NCBI RefSeq assembly: GCF_921293095.1
Contig: NC_060257.1
Location: 94,353,449 to 94,417,448, forward strand
Length of the DNA: 64,000 nucleotides
Reading direction: 5' to 3'
DNA from: Ischnura elegans
Lineage: Eukaryota > Arthropoda > Insecta > Odonata > Coenagrionidae
Both the position numbers and the translations under genes were made by a program. Of this stretch, positions 10,912-21,387 are shown in pieces (the stretch's first letter is position 1; the number at the start of each line of letters is the position of its first letter). The notes beneath the pieces are model-generated. The model saw only the letters and a program-made list of their open reading frames with translations. It had not been told where the DNA came from and made no database searches.

Positions 10912-11637
10912 ATTCTAATTACCATGAAAGACTCACGACCGACATGGTTTTTGTCGGTTGTGAGTTTTTCATGGTAATTAGAATTCATGATATAGTATTA
11001 TTTACCCATTGAGAACTTACAAAACTTATTCGGCCACTTAAATAACTGCGAAAAATGAGAATCTCAAGGCTAATTCACGCATCCCCAGCATCCAGCATTC
11101 TTAAGTGGCTCGTACTTACTTGGAAACCTTGAGATGTTAATAAGAGTAAATTCTTATTAATTTTGACACTAAATAAGACATCACATAGCCCACGAGCATT
11201 AAAAAGCTTACCCTAAAGCCTGACGAAATAAAATTTTTAAATAAAAATTGCCGATGAAACAGGATTGCTGACACATCTGCTATTAGTATGATCGAATTCA
11301 TCAAAATGCAAGCAAAAATTAACGTGTAGTTCAGTCTCAGCTATACTAAAACTTACCCATATCAGGCGCTAAAGTATTTGAAAATTATTTGGGATGAGTA
11401 AAAGTCTCTAGGTCACTGCAGTAAATGTATCAGCTTATTAAAAATATGAAAGTCCTGCCAAATCACCAGCATAAACACTTGTAAAATAAAACATGGTATC
11501 TCTTAGATCACACCTCCGATTTTATACTTACTTTGCATGAAGTCACCACCACAAGAAATTTTAAAGAGGCAGGAAAGAAAAAACCCACAGAAATACAATA
11601 CATATATTATGTATTTTCTATTGTCAACCCCCTATGA

Positions 11638-12190
11638 AAAAATTGTATAAAACCTGTATAAAATTGTATAAAAATTTTGTATACATTCTGTATAGAATTA
11701 TATACAAGTTGTATACAGTCTCTATACAGATTGTATAAAATCTCTATACAGATTTTATACAGTCTGTATACGTTATATACAAAAATGAGTGTATACAATT
11801 TGTATAAAAATATACATTTTTATACAAATTATATACAGGCTGTATAAGAATTGTATATGGGTTGTATACAATTTTATACGGGCTGAATAAGAATTGCATA
11901 CGGATTGTGTGAAAGAAGACCTACCCTATGAAAAAATTGTATAAAACCTGTATAAAATTGTATAAAATCTCTATACAGATGTTATACAGTCTGTATACAA
12001 GTTATAAACAAAAATGAGTGTACATATACAATTTGTATAAAAATATGCATTTTTACACAAATTACATACACGCTGTAATAGAATTGTGCATGGGCTGTAT
12101 AAGAATTAAACATGGGCAGCATAAGAATTTTACATGGGCTGTATATGGGCTGAATAAGAATTGTAAACGAACTGTATGAAAGAAGACCTA
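11638..12190. repeat. Left subterminal TGTATAC-rich repeats of E3
   Basis: Dense degenerate copies of TTGTATAC, CTGTATAAAA and related words, in two blocks (about 11640-11925 and 11932-12190) that both end in GAAAGAAGACCTA, indicating a tandem duplication of the element's end. Repeated subterminal words are typical transposase-binding arrays. Confidence 0.75.
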
Positions 12191-13189
12191 GGAATACCTC
12201 ATCCAAAATAGGTGGAGTAATACTACCCATTTTCTTCCTCATTTCATCTCAGGTCATAAAGAAACACTCATAAAAATTATTCCAACAGACCATTTCCCTT
12301 ACCACACTTCCTCTAGGAACCCACATGCATACAAAGGCATAGATAAAAATGGAGTGAATGCTGTCCAAAATATAACATTATAATCCTTTAAACATTGTTA
12401 AACTGAAAACTAACCAACCATTCAATACCAGATTTTTAAATGATAAATAGGGGATTCTCAAGTTAAGCAGTGGAAATTAAGAATAGCATGTAATTAATTC
12501 AAAGTAAAACATCACTTACTCATAAAAAAATAAACGTCTACAAAGTACTTCCCACACAGCACACACGTTCAGGTTAGGACTGAATTTCGTTCGATACTAG
12601 TATCTAAATAATAGGTCCAGACAATAATTTAAATAAATTAGGCTTCAATTCCATACACAATATTTATTGGGCTTCTTTGGTGAAATAATACAACACAAGA
12701 AACTACATAAGTCTTGTGCACTTAATTTTCTTCTCCCCCTGCAACCGTGTTGTTGCTGTCACTTGGCGTGCCTTAGTGAGTTTCTGATAGCCACCTCCAC
12801 ATCTTTTTCAGGGACTGACATGCTCTCCTGCACTGCTACTGTAGTAATGAAGTATATAAAAATTTCATTGTAGCAAGAAATTGTCTCTTGTAGGTATCAA
12901 GCAGATTACATAAGACAGGAAACTACAGTCTTATTAGTCTCGTGTTTAACATTCTTAAGGTTTCAAAATTAGGAAACCTGTCCATTTTAGGCCGTAAACA
13001 TTTTAGAAACTTTTCTTTGGATTTTTCTTCTTCTTAAAAAAGAAAAGATTTTAAGTAAAAATATTAAGACATATATTTATAAATGAAAGTTATAAAATAT
13101 ACTAGTAATGCATATATTATAATTAAGAACATTTTTCATAGAGCAATTGTTGCACGACAGATCCGAATACAACGAACACAACTAAAATG

Positions 13190-13850
13190 CAAGAATTTCC
13201 AAATGAATTGCTGCTACAATATTTTAAATCACCACTTTCAGTCCTGTACATCAACATCATGAAGCCACTTTTAACTAGAAATTACGTCCAAAGAATTTCA
13301 GGGAGAAAGGGTACATACCTTAATGTTTTCCGTAGGGGTGAAATTGTCTCTTCTTATCGCCAAAATACACTTCTTCTTCAATCCATGAAGATCTATAGGA
13401 AAGGTAAAAACTTGAACTTTGGGTGTTTCCTTCGCATACCGGCACCACACACGAGAAAGGCATATTTAACAAAAATGCCTCACAAACAAGTTTCTGAAGC
13501 CCACCGAATGAAATTAAAGAATAACGGAAACTTCACTATTCACAAAAACTCTAATTTTCACCAACTTAACCACAAAAATCTAAGGAATATGGTGAAACAA
13601 CGTAAACCACGTAATCTCCAACGGCGATCCTGGGCGATCCTTCCGCGGGCTCTCTTTCTCGGTGGCTATGGCCCCATCCGCAAAAGAAAATAGTCCCACA
13701 ACGGATATGATTTTTTTTTATCCAGAGTATCCAGAAACAAAATGACTACTGTGTCATATATTAAATCACGAGTTTTTAGGAAATTTGGGCGTATGTGATA
13801 CAATTTTATCGCTGCATATGAATTTGCCAGTGTACTGTGTAAAACCATCG
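13190..13850 (-). pseudogene. Diverged THAP-exon region, reversed, inside E3
   Basis: On the minus strand this matches the unit at 15248-15910 with many differences. It includes an ATG encoding MPFSCVVPVC (a C-x4-C pair, start near 13478), the later block LKKKCILAIRRDNFTPTEN in another frame, and a donor-like gtatgt. Frameshifts separate the halves. The upstream region corresponding to the promoter side of the unit continues to about 13850. E3 may therefore be a relative of the outer element, or may have captured this segment. Confidence 0.5.
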
Positions 13851-13904
13851 TACCGCTTCCTACAAACGTGACAAGGGGACACTATGGAAGCTATGGGTAT
13901 GGGA

Positions 13905-14735
13905 AATTTTCCAAGTGGCATTGAATGACTAGCGTTGATGCATCTCCGAGAATCTTGTTTAAAACGCGTTTCATGATCTTTAGAAGCAATTGAACTCTTG
14001 AATTTGGAACATTATTTTGGTCCCCTACTAAGTTGATTTTTGGACTTCAATTTGTGTCGCCTCGGTTGAAAATTTTCCAAGTGGCATTGAATGGCTAACA
14101 TTGATGGGTCTCCAAGAATCTTGTTTAAAACGCGTTTCATGATCTTTAGAAGCAATTGAACTCTTGAATTAGGAACATTATTTTGGTCCCCTTCTAAGTT
14201 GATTTTTGGACTTCAATTTGTGTCGCCTCGGTTGAAAATTTTCCAAGTGGCATTGAATGGCTAACATTGATGGGTCTCCAAGAATCTTGTTTAAAACGCG
14301 TTTCATGATCTTTGGAAGCAATTGAACTCTTGAATTAGGAACATTATTTTGGTCCCCTACTAAGTTGATTTTTGGACTTATATTTTTGACGCCTCGGTTG
14401 AAAATTTTCCAAGTGGCATTGAATGACTAGCGTTGATGCATCTCCGAGAATCTTGTTTAAAACGCGTTTCATGATTTTTAGAAGCAATTGAACTCTTGAA
14501 TTTGGAACATTATTTTGGTCCCCTACTAAGTTGATTTTTGGACTTAAAATTTTGACGCCTCGGTTGAAAATTTTCCAAGTGGCATTGAATGGCTAACATT
14601 GATGGGTCTCCAAGAATCTTGTTTAAAACGCGTTTCATGATCTTTAGAAGCAATTGAACTCTTGAATTAGGAACATTATTTTGGTCCCCTACTAAGTTCA
14701 TTTTTGGACTTCAGTTTTTGAGGCCTACTTTGAAT
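13905..14735. repeat. Five tandem copies of a 166-bp repeat
   Basis: The word CCAAGTGGCATTGAATG begins at 13911, 14077, 14243, 14409 and 14575, an exact 166-bp spacing. Each unit contains GTTTAAAACGCGTTTCATGA and GGAACATTATTTTGGTCCCC. Units differ by scattered substitutions, and the first and fourth share variants (GACTAGCGTTGATGCATC) against the others. The array lies inside E3. Confidence 0.9.
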
Positions 14736-14744
14736 TACTATTAT

Positions 14745-14940
14745 ACAAATTGTATACATTGTGTACAAATTGTATACATTGTATTCAAATTGTATACATT
14801 CTATACAAATTGTATATGCTGTATACAGCATGTGAATTAATACAGTTTATACAATTTGTATACAATGTATACAAATTGTATACAACCTGTATAAACTGTA
14901 TAGAAATTTTATACGGTTTTATACAATTTTTTCATAGGGG
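14745..14940. repeat. Right subterminal TGTATAC-rich repeats of E3
   Basis: Regularly spaced ACAAATTGTATACATTGTA-type words running up to the terminus ending CATAGGGG. This is the counterpart of the left subterminal block. Confidence 0.75.
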
Positions 14941-15670
14941 ACCACAATAATATTTCCAATTTTCTCTTCTATCCCACATCTAATTTAGCGAAACATTTAC
15001 TCGACTTATTCTCTTTCGAATAGAAAATTATTTAAAAGAGGACTGGTCGATACATAAAAACTATCTTCAATACTTTCTCCGATGAACGTCCACTATCACA
15101 GCATCAACTTGCACAAATCAAATCCACATCCACAAATATGTCACTTCTGCCACAATGTCTGTCTTCTTGGCGACAGGTAACAGTGAAGCAATGGTACCTT
15201 CCTCCAATCTGGGCACCTTCAATTCAGCAAGAGTTCAGAAGAAAGAAGACGGCACAGGAAGTTTTCGTACCTGAATACGAGGGTGGACCATCAAGATACA
15301 AAAATCGCGCTTAGGAAGTTACTAAAAAGATTTTGTTTCTTTATTTCCTTTAATGACGAAAAAAGATGCAAGAGGACTGGAAAATTCATATGCATCGATA
15401 AAATTGTATCCCATCGATAAAACTGTATTCGGTCTGGGACTATATTTTCTTTCGCGGGTGGTGACATCGTGCCATATCCTCCTAGAAAGATCACATGCCT
15501 TCACAAGCCGTTGGAGATCGCATCGTTTACGTCACGTCTCACCACATTTCAGGGATTTTTGTGGTTAAGTTCGTGAAAAATAGAGTGTCTGGTAATGGTG
15601 AAGTTTCCCTTATTCTTTAATTTCATTCACTGGGCTTCAGAAACGTGTTTGTGAGATATTTTTGTTAAAA

Positions 15671-15816
15671 ATGCCTTTCGTGTGTGTATTGTCGGGATGT
15701 AATGGAAACTCCGGGACATGGTTCAAGTTTTTAGCTTTCCAAAAGATCCTGAGTTGAAGAAGAAGTGCATTTGGGCGATAAGAAGAAAACATTTCACCCC
15801 TACGAAAAACTGTGAG
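15671..15816 (+). pseudogene. THAP-domain exon, copy B (left palindrome arm)
   Basis: The ATG at 15671 encodes MPFVCVLSGCNGNSGTWFKF (C-x4-C pair and an aromatic block), then one base appears to be missing at TTTCCAAAAG. After the shift, the frame KDPELKKKCIWAIRRKHFT runs to the donor GAG/gtatgt at 15816/15817. Known THAP domains have a C2CH zinc site and an AVPTF-like end; only the first half is encoded here, the rest presumably in a following exon that is absent. The shift is shared with copies A and C. Confidence 0.55.
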
Positions 15817-15910
15817 GTATGTACTCTTTCTCGCTGTAATTATTTGGATGTAATTTTAAGTTAGAAGTGGCTTCGGGATGTTGATGCATCCCGAACATCA
15901 ACATCCCGAA

Positions 15911-16106
15911 AATTTGGGCGCTAAGACACAATATTCGATCCTATAAACTTGGCAGCTTATTCCTAGTTTCTCCTCTACGTTTACCGAATGAATTAATACA
16001 AAAAAGACAACTGAAATGCAAGAATTTTCAAAAGAATTGCTGCTACAATATTTTGAATCACCATTTTTAGTACTGAATAGTACTATAGTACTTCAGTACT
16101 GAATAG
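15911..16106. other. 196-bp spacer of the large palindrome
   Basis: Single-copy relative to the arms. It contains short inverted words around AGTACT (for example ACTATAGTAC at 16081-16090) and a stretch, AGAATT.TCAAA.GAATTGCTGC, that resembles 13190-13220 inside E3. Confidence 0.6.
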
Positions 16107-16200
16107 TTCGGGATGTTGATGTTCGGGATGCATCAACATCCCGAAGCCACTTCTAACTTAAAATTACATCCAAATAATTACAGCGAGAAAGAGTACATAC

Positions 16201-16346
16201 CTCACAGTTTTTCGTAGGGGTGAAATGTTTTCTTCTTATCGCCCAAATGCACTTCTTCTTCAACTCAGGATCTTTTGGAAAGCTAAAAACTTGAACCATG
16301 TCCCGGAGTTTCCATTACATCCCGACAATACACACACGAAAGGCAT
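16201..16346 (-). pseudogene. THAP-domain exon, copy C (right palindrome arm)
   Basis: Mirror copy of 15671-15816, with the same ATG, the same one-base shift and the same donor (inverse ACATAC at 16195-16200). I see no difference that would restore the frame. Confidence 0.55.
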
Positions 16347-17682
16347 TTTTAACAAAAATATCTCACAAACACGTTTCTGAAGCCCAGTGAATGAAATTAA
16401 AGAATAAGGGAAACTTCACCATTACCAGACACTCTATTTTTCACGAACTTAACCACAAAAATCCCTGAAATGTGGTGAGACGTGACGTAAACGATGCGAT
16501 CTCCAACGGCTTGTGAAGGCATGTGATCTTTCTAGGAGGATATGGCACGATGTCACCACCCGCGAAAGAAAATATAGTCCCAGACCGAATACAGTTTTAT
16601 CGATGGGATACAATTTTATCGATGCATATGAATTTTCCAGTCCTCTTGCATCTTTTTTCGTCATTAAAGGAAATAAAGAAACAAAATCTTTTTAGTAACT
16701 TCCTAAGCGCGATTTTTGTATCTTGATGGTCCACCCTCGTATTCAGGTACGAAAACTTCCTGTGCCGTCTTCTTTCTTCTGAACTCTTGCTGAATTGAAG
16801 GTGCCCAGATTGGAGGAAGGTACCATTGCTTCACTGTTACCTGTCGCCAAGAAGACAGACATTGTGGCAGAAGTGACATATTTGTGGATGTGGATTTGAT
16901 TTGTGCAAGTTGATGCTGTGATAGTGGACGTTCATCGGAGAAAGTATTGAAGATAGTTTTTATGTATCGACCAGTCCTCTTTTAAATAATTTTCTATTCG
17001 AAAGAGAATAAGTCGAGTAAATGTTTCGCTAAATTAGATGTGGGATAGAAGAGAAAATTGGAAATATTATTGTGGTTGACAATAGAAAATACATAATATA
17101 TGTATTGTATTTCTGTGGGTTTTTTCTTTCCTGCCTCTTTAAAATTTCTTGTGGTGGTGACTTCATGCAAAGTAAGTATAAAATCGGAGGTGTGATCTAA
17201 GAGATACCATGTTTTATTTTACAAGTGTTTATGCTGGTGATTTGGCAGGACTTTCATATTTTTAATAAGCTGATACATTTACTGCAGTGACCTAGAGACT
17301 TTTACTCATCCCAAATAATTTTCAAATACTTTAGCGCCTGATATGGGTAAGTTTTAGTATAGCTGAGACTGAACTACACGTTAATTTTTGCTTGCATTTT
17401 GATGAATTCGATCATACTAATAGCAGATGTGTCAGCAATCCTGTTTCATCGGCAATTTTTATTTAAAAATTTTATTTCGTCAGGCTTTAGGGTAAGCTTT
17501 TTAATGCTCGTGGGCTATGTGATGTCTTATTTAGTGTCAAAATTAATAAGAATTTACTCTTATTAACATCTCAAGGTTTCCAAGTAAGTACGAGCCACTT
17601 AAGAATGCTGGATGCTGGGGATGCGTGAATTAGCCTTGAGATTCTCATTTTTCGCAGTTATTTAAGTGGCCGAATAAGTTTT

Positions 17683-17827
17683 GTAAGTTCTCAATGGGTA
17701 AATAATACTATATCATGAATTCTAATTACCATGAAAAACTCACAACCGACAAAAACTTTGTCGGTCGTGAGTCTTTCATGGTAATTAGAATTCATGATAT
17801 GGTGTTATTTACCTATTGAGAACTTAC
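17683..17827. mobile_element. Palindromic 145-bp MITE in right arm
   Basis: A near-perfect hairpin: GTAAGTTCTCAATGGGTAAA at 17683 pairs with the inverse ending at 17827, around a centre of AAAAACTTT between ACCGAC and GTCGGT. It contains both empty-site versions of E2. Confidence 0.75.
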
Positions 17828-18158
17828 AATTCATAATGATTCGTATCAAGGTTCTCGCTACGGTCGGTAGCTATCGATTGTGTTGAGTTCGATACATTTT
17901 TCGATCGTGCGAGTTACGATATATCTAATTTCGACCTAATCGATTGAGATTAGCCTGAGTGCCGTGTTCCTGCGCGCTTCGTATCCAATCGTACGTGCTT
18001 CGTAGCGGAAATTCACATGCTGCGTACGCGCTTCGTCGACAGGCCGCGAATGGAAATTATCCATTGACGAAAAGCGACGGAGCGGCACAGTATCCCCGTG
18101 GTCAATGGGTACTATGTACATACGAATTAGATACGGAGGGTTCTGTGCCGTCTGGGAC

Positions 18159-19881
18159 CGAATTGAACTCCAAATCTTTTAGGACAATGGGAATTATAAC
18201 GGAAAATTGGGAGCGAATTCAAAAATTTAACATTGGTAAAATTCGGCGATTAGCAGTTTTCAACTCGGTTTTATAGAAATAAGATACTCCGATGTCATTG
18301 TAGCTAAAAAATTATTGTCAGCCTGAGAGCGAATACTACTTCTGCCGAAAAAGCCATTTTTCCATGCTCCTGACACACGCGGAATACGATTCTGTATCAC
18401 ACTCGACAGGCTTTGTTGCACATGTGGTGTAAATATGTCGAGGTAACTCGGTGATCACTTTTTTATACGTAATTAACACAACATTTCGAGGAAAAACAAG
18501 GTCCGCCATTTTGTATCTTATCATCCATCAGTACTGCAACTACGTCTTGAAAGCTAAATAATATTAAAATAAAAAAAACGCTTAATGTTAAAAAAGTTTG
18601 TTGCTATTGTATAGTTATAAAAAATGTGGCATTAGATTTAACATGCTGAAATTCGAAAAAAGTAAATTAAATACGCGCAATTTTGCGAAATTTGTTCAAC
18701 TTTGAGACCATTTAATTTGTTTAAAAAAGTAACCTATGAAAAACGGTTTGCGTCAAAACATGCTCTAATGTGTTGTCAATATCTGTGCAAAGTTTCGAAT
18801 TCCAACCTCAAAAAAAAAAAACATTTTGGAGGTTTTGTCCAGCTGTTTTCGATTTAAGCCCACTGTGCGTCGCTCCAAGGTAGAAGTGTTGGCCATAGAG
18901 AAAACAACCTTGCCCAGAGCCCACACTGCCTTGGTTTATTTTCTATCTTTTGCAAAGGAGAGGAGAAGCGCTTCTCTTGGGGTGGTGGAAGCCCTTTGAA
19001 ATGTTTGCACCTGCTGCGTCCGAAAGACAAAGACACCCCTCTGAATCCATCTCTCCGTGGTCACTCTAGGATATGCCATCACTCACACTTAGAAATGAAA
19101 CCTGAAACAAGCAGTCGACAACCATTGGCTGGCAACAACTGACAGAAGCATGAAGATGTGGAATACGTTGCGTGAGTCTCTCCGTGCCTCGATTCGGCAT
19201 TCCGGACTGCCCAGATGTATGTATGTTTGTGCCTATTGGACTCTGCGCTGGCGTTGTGCTTGGGTTTCTGACGGCCCTTTCTTCGTCTCCTCGCCTTCCC
19301 TTCGGGCATTTCTACGATTGAATACTGAACTTCATTCACTTTAATTCATAGTGATTACATTCATTTAGTGTCCAATTTCCCATAAAGTTAATCGCTATAA
19401 CTTTTTGTTCTGCTTTTTGCCAAAGCACTCGTTGCCGTCAAATCTCTTCAAAAGCAGTTGCTGTCTGTACTCAGTGAAACCATAAATAGACGTGAAAACC
19501 ACAATAAACCAATCTCTGTATACCCAGCTTTAGGTTTCAATAACTAAAAAACGTTAAAAACACTCTTCACTCTTGGGGTTGTGGCCAGGAATATCGGAAA
19601 ATTCGCCTCTGTGCGCGGCGAACGGCGGCGCGGCGAGGGGACGCGCGCAAGAGACCCATTAGAAGAAGAAGAGATGATTGATTCATGTTGCCGCTTCGAT
19701 CGCTCGTTAATCGGTTTTCAAAAATGCCCCCAGCGTCCTGAAGAGCCCACGTTTTCCCAACATTTAGCAGTATAGTGTTTGCATTGGAAAGGTACAGAAT
19801 TAAAAAGTTAAGAATTTAATATATCAGAACATTCCGAACATAAATTTCGGTTGGCAGTCCATTAGCTTATTTGCCTGTAAA
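18159..19881. other. Unassigned spacer
   Basis: No recognisable gene or repeat structure. Local GC-rich patches at 19600-19650 and 18850-19040 contain short frames without domain features. Confidence 0.4.
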
Positions 19882-19889
19882 ATCAGATC

Positions 19890-20136
19890 CAACGGCGTAG
19901 CCAGGGGGGGTCCAAAACCAGGGGAAAAATTTTTGAAAAACAGGCTACTAATACTGTAAAGGGTTTTAAACTAATTTTAACACTTTTTTATAATCGAAAA
20001 AACTTCATTTTTTAAAAAAATATTTAGTAAATACATTATTTTTCAATATTTTGTTTTCTATTATGTAGGAAAATAATTGTGTACGTGAATTTCTGGGTGG
20101 GGGGGGGGTCCGGAACCCCTCCTGGCTACGCCACTG
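19890..20136. mobile_element. hAT-type MITE, 247 bp, 8-bp target duplication
   Basis: Flanked by ATCAGATC (19882-19889 and 20137-20144). Ends: CAACGGCGTAGCCAGG and the inverse of CAGTGGCGTAGCCAGG, with G runs just inside each end. Same terminal class as 3875-4181 and 25232-25540 but a different AT-rich interior. Non-coding. Confidence 0.87.
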
Positions 20137-20144
20137 ATCAGATC

Positions 20145-20911
20145 CCTCTGCCTAAGGCGACTTTTGTCATCCTTTTTTAAATGCGCGATGGGTGACAGCT
20201 TATCTGCGGGCAGATTTGAAGATCCCCATTAGTAATATTCGCACACGAGAAAGACATTCGATCGCTTTAATTTGTTCTTTCCCGAGGCTCGCTACTCGTT
20301 AAAAGGCATCGAATAGCTACTGCGATGCTCCTCTCCGCGTTTGAGAATGCTCTGAATCGGCTTCCGGGGGAACGAAGAGGCCTTTTTTTAAGGATCAGCC
20401 GAAGGGAGGGACTTAGAAATTGGAGAGATGTTTTTTTCAAGGGTGCCTTCGTTCTTGGTCCAAGTTTATTAAGTCGCAGACGATGGGGTGCTCATTTCTT
20501 ACGAGGGCTTATTTCTTCGACTCTTTCGAAGAGTAAGACTCCCTTGAAAATTGGATAGTAATATCTGATAGGAGGGAAAAATAAGAACTATGGTTGCAAA
20601 TTTTCATTAAGTTAATAGAATAAACAAGTTTAATAATAACAGCCACAATTTAAACGTCAAGCACGATGCCATCGACGCAGAAAGGTATAACTCTGAACGT
20701 AAAGCATTTGTATAAAATCCTGCCGAAGCTCCATAGAATCGTGAGCAAATCGTTTTACTGATTGTTTATTCGACTACAACAATGAATCATTAAACAGTGT
20801 TTTAACGTAAGCGTTTAGCTTCTACGAGGGAAGCCTTTGAAGTGTCGGGAATAGAATGTTCATTTTCACCTAGCAACTATAAATGGTGTTTATAAACAAC
20901 TTTTTGAGTTG
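20145..20911. other. Unassigned spacer
   Basis: AT-rich to moderate sequence, no recognised feature. A short plus-strand frame at 20325-20558 has no domain. Confidence 0.4.
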
Positions 20912-21017
20912 TTTAATGTTAGTGATGGGGAAAAACTTTCCGTAATCGATTAATCGTATCATATGATAAAATTCAAGCATAATCGATTCAGGGAAAAAAT
21001 CGGGCCGAAATAATCGA

Positions 21018-21387
21018 TTACGCAGAGAATCGGTGAATAATCGAATACTTAGCCAGCGCACGATTCTTGAGATGATTATGCACCGATTATCATCATACGA
21101 TTATGGGGCGATTCTTTGGGCAAAATAATCGTGTGCTGAAGGTTAGGCGCTCCCGATTCTTTTGTCCATTATCGTCAACAATGACGCTGCGATTCTGTGG
21201 GTGAGGAGAACCCACCCACCCACAGAATCGCAATAATGGACAAAAGAATCGGGAGCGCCTAACCTTCAGCACACGATTATTTTGCCCAAAGAATCGCCCC
21301 ATAATCGTATGATGATAATCGGTGCATAATCGTCTCAAGAATCGTGCGCTGGCTAAGTATTCGATTATTCACCGATTCTCTGCGTAA
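21018..21387. repeat. 370-bp inverted repeat inside the hAT-like element
   Basis: 21018-21203 is the inverse of about 21213-21387. Paired words include GCAGAGAATCGGTGAATAAT with its inverse and AAGGTTAGGCGCTCCCGATT with its inverse. The left arm has about 15 extra bases near 21173-21187. The centre is CCCACCCACCC-rich. Confidence 0.85.

Larger units (their letters stand above)
9111..11020. repeat. 145-bp palindromic MITE in left arm, split by E2
   Basis: The end GTAAGTTCTCAATAGGTAAA at 9111 pairs with its near-inverse ending at 11020. Without E2 and its duplication (1765 bp) the length is 145 bp, identical to the intact copy at 17683-17827. It is a small foldback element older than both the palindrome and E2. 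Confidence 0.75.
11629..14940. mobile_element. DNA transposon E3, 3312 bp, AC target duplication
   Basis: Perfect terminal inverted repeats of about 26 bp begin CCCCTATGAAAAAATTGTAT. AC at 11627-11628 and 14941-14942 is the target duplication, and the right palindrome arm keeps the empty site (inverse of GTCAACCACAATAAT near 17070). Both subterminal regions are built from TGTATAC/TTGTATAAAA words. The left one is duplicated, with a second copy of the terminus at 11931. The interior holds a reversed, diverged THAP-exon region (13190-13850) and five copies of a 166-bp tandem repeat. Confidence 0.88.
8781..15910. repeat. Left arm of 2051-bp inverted repeat (with two insertions)
   Basis: Pairs with 16107-18157 as its reverse complement. 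The span is 7130 bp. Subtracting insertion E2 plus its AT duplication (1765 bp) and E3 plus its AC duplication (3314 bp) leaves 2051 bp, the same length as the right arm. The mismatches I saw are few (for example around 8840-8850). Outer end CCCAGACGG; inner end ...AACATCCCGAA. Confidence 0.9.
6095..18156. mobile_element. Composite nested DNA transposon with CCCAGACGGCACAG ends
   Basis: The left end CCCAGACGGCACAG at 6095 and its exact inverse at 18143-18156 are flanked on both sides by AC (6093-6094 and 18157-18158), suggesting one insertion with a 2-bp target duplication. Three further elements are nested inside (6542-8546, 9149-10911, 11629-14940). Removing them and their duplications leaves about 5.0 kb. 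The left part (6095-8775) is one copy of a THAP-exon unit. The rest is a 2 x 2051-bp palindrome. An internal copy of the terminus, CCCAGACGGAACAG, starts at 8782, so the unit could also be two adjacent insertions. Confidence 0.6.
16107..18157. repeat. Right arm of 2051-bp inverted repeat (uninterrupted)
   Basis: Reverse complement of the left arm without its insertions. It preserves the empty sites of E2 (near 17718 and 17790) and E3 (near 17070). The outer end is CCGTCTGGG. The THAP unit's own terminus (inverse of GACGGCACAGG) lies internally at about 16765-16775 and lacks the last bases of the terminal repeat, so that unit was already truncated when it joined the arm. Confidence 0.9.

Noticed and set aside
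11638..12190. TGTATAC-rich repeats as a CRISPR array
   Set aside because: Unequal spacing, no unique spacers, eukaryotic context; they are subterminal repeats of transposon E3.
8781..18157. Large palindrome as a sequencing or assembly hairpin artefact
   Set aside because: Two transposons with target duplications interrupt only one arm, and the spacer is unique; an artefact would mirror them.
18336..19344. Short frames beside the palindrome (for example 19079-19339)
   Set aside because: No recognisable domain, and frames on both strands overlap.
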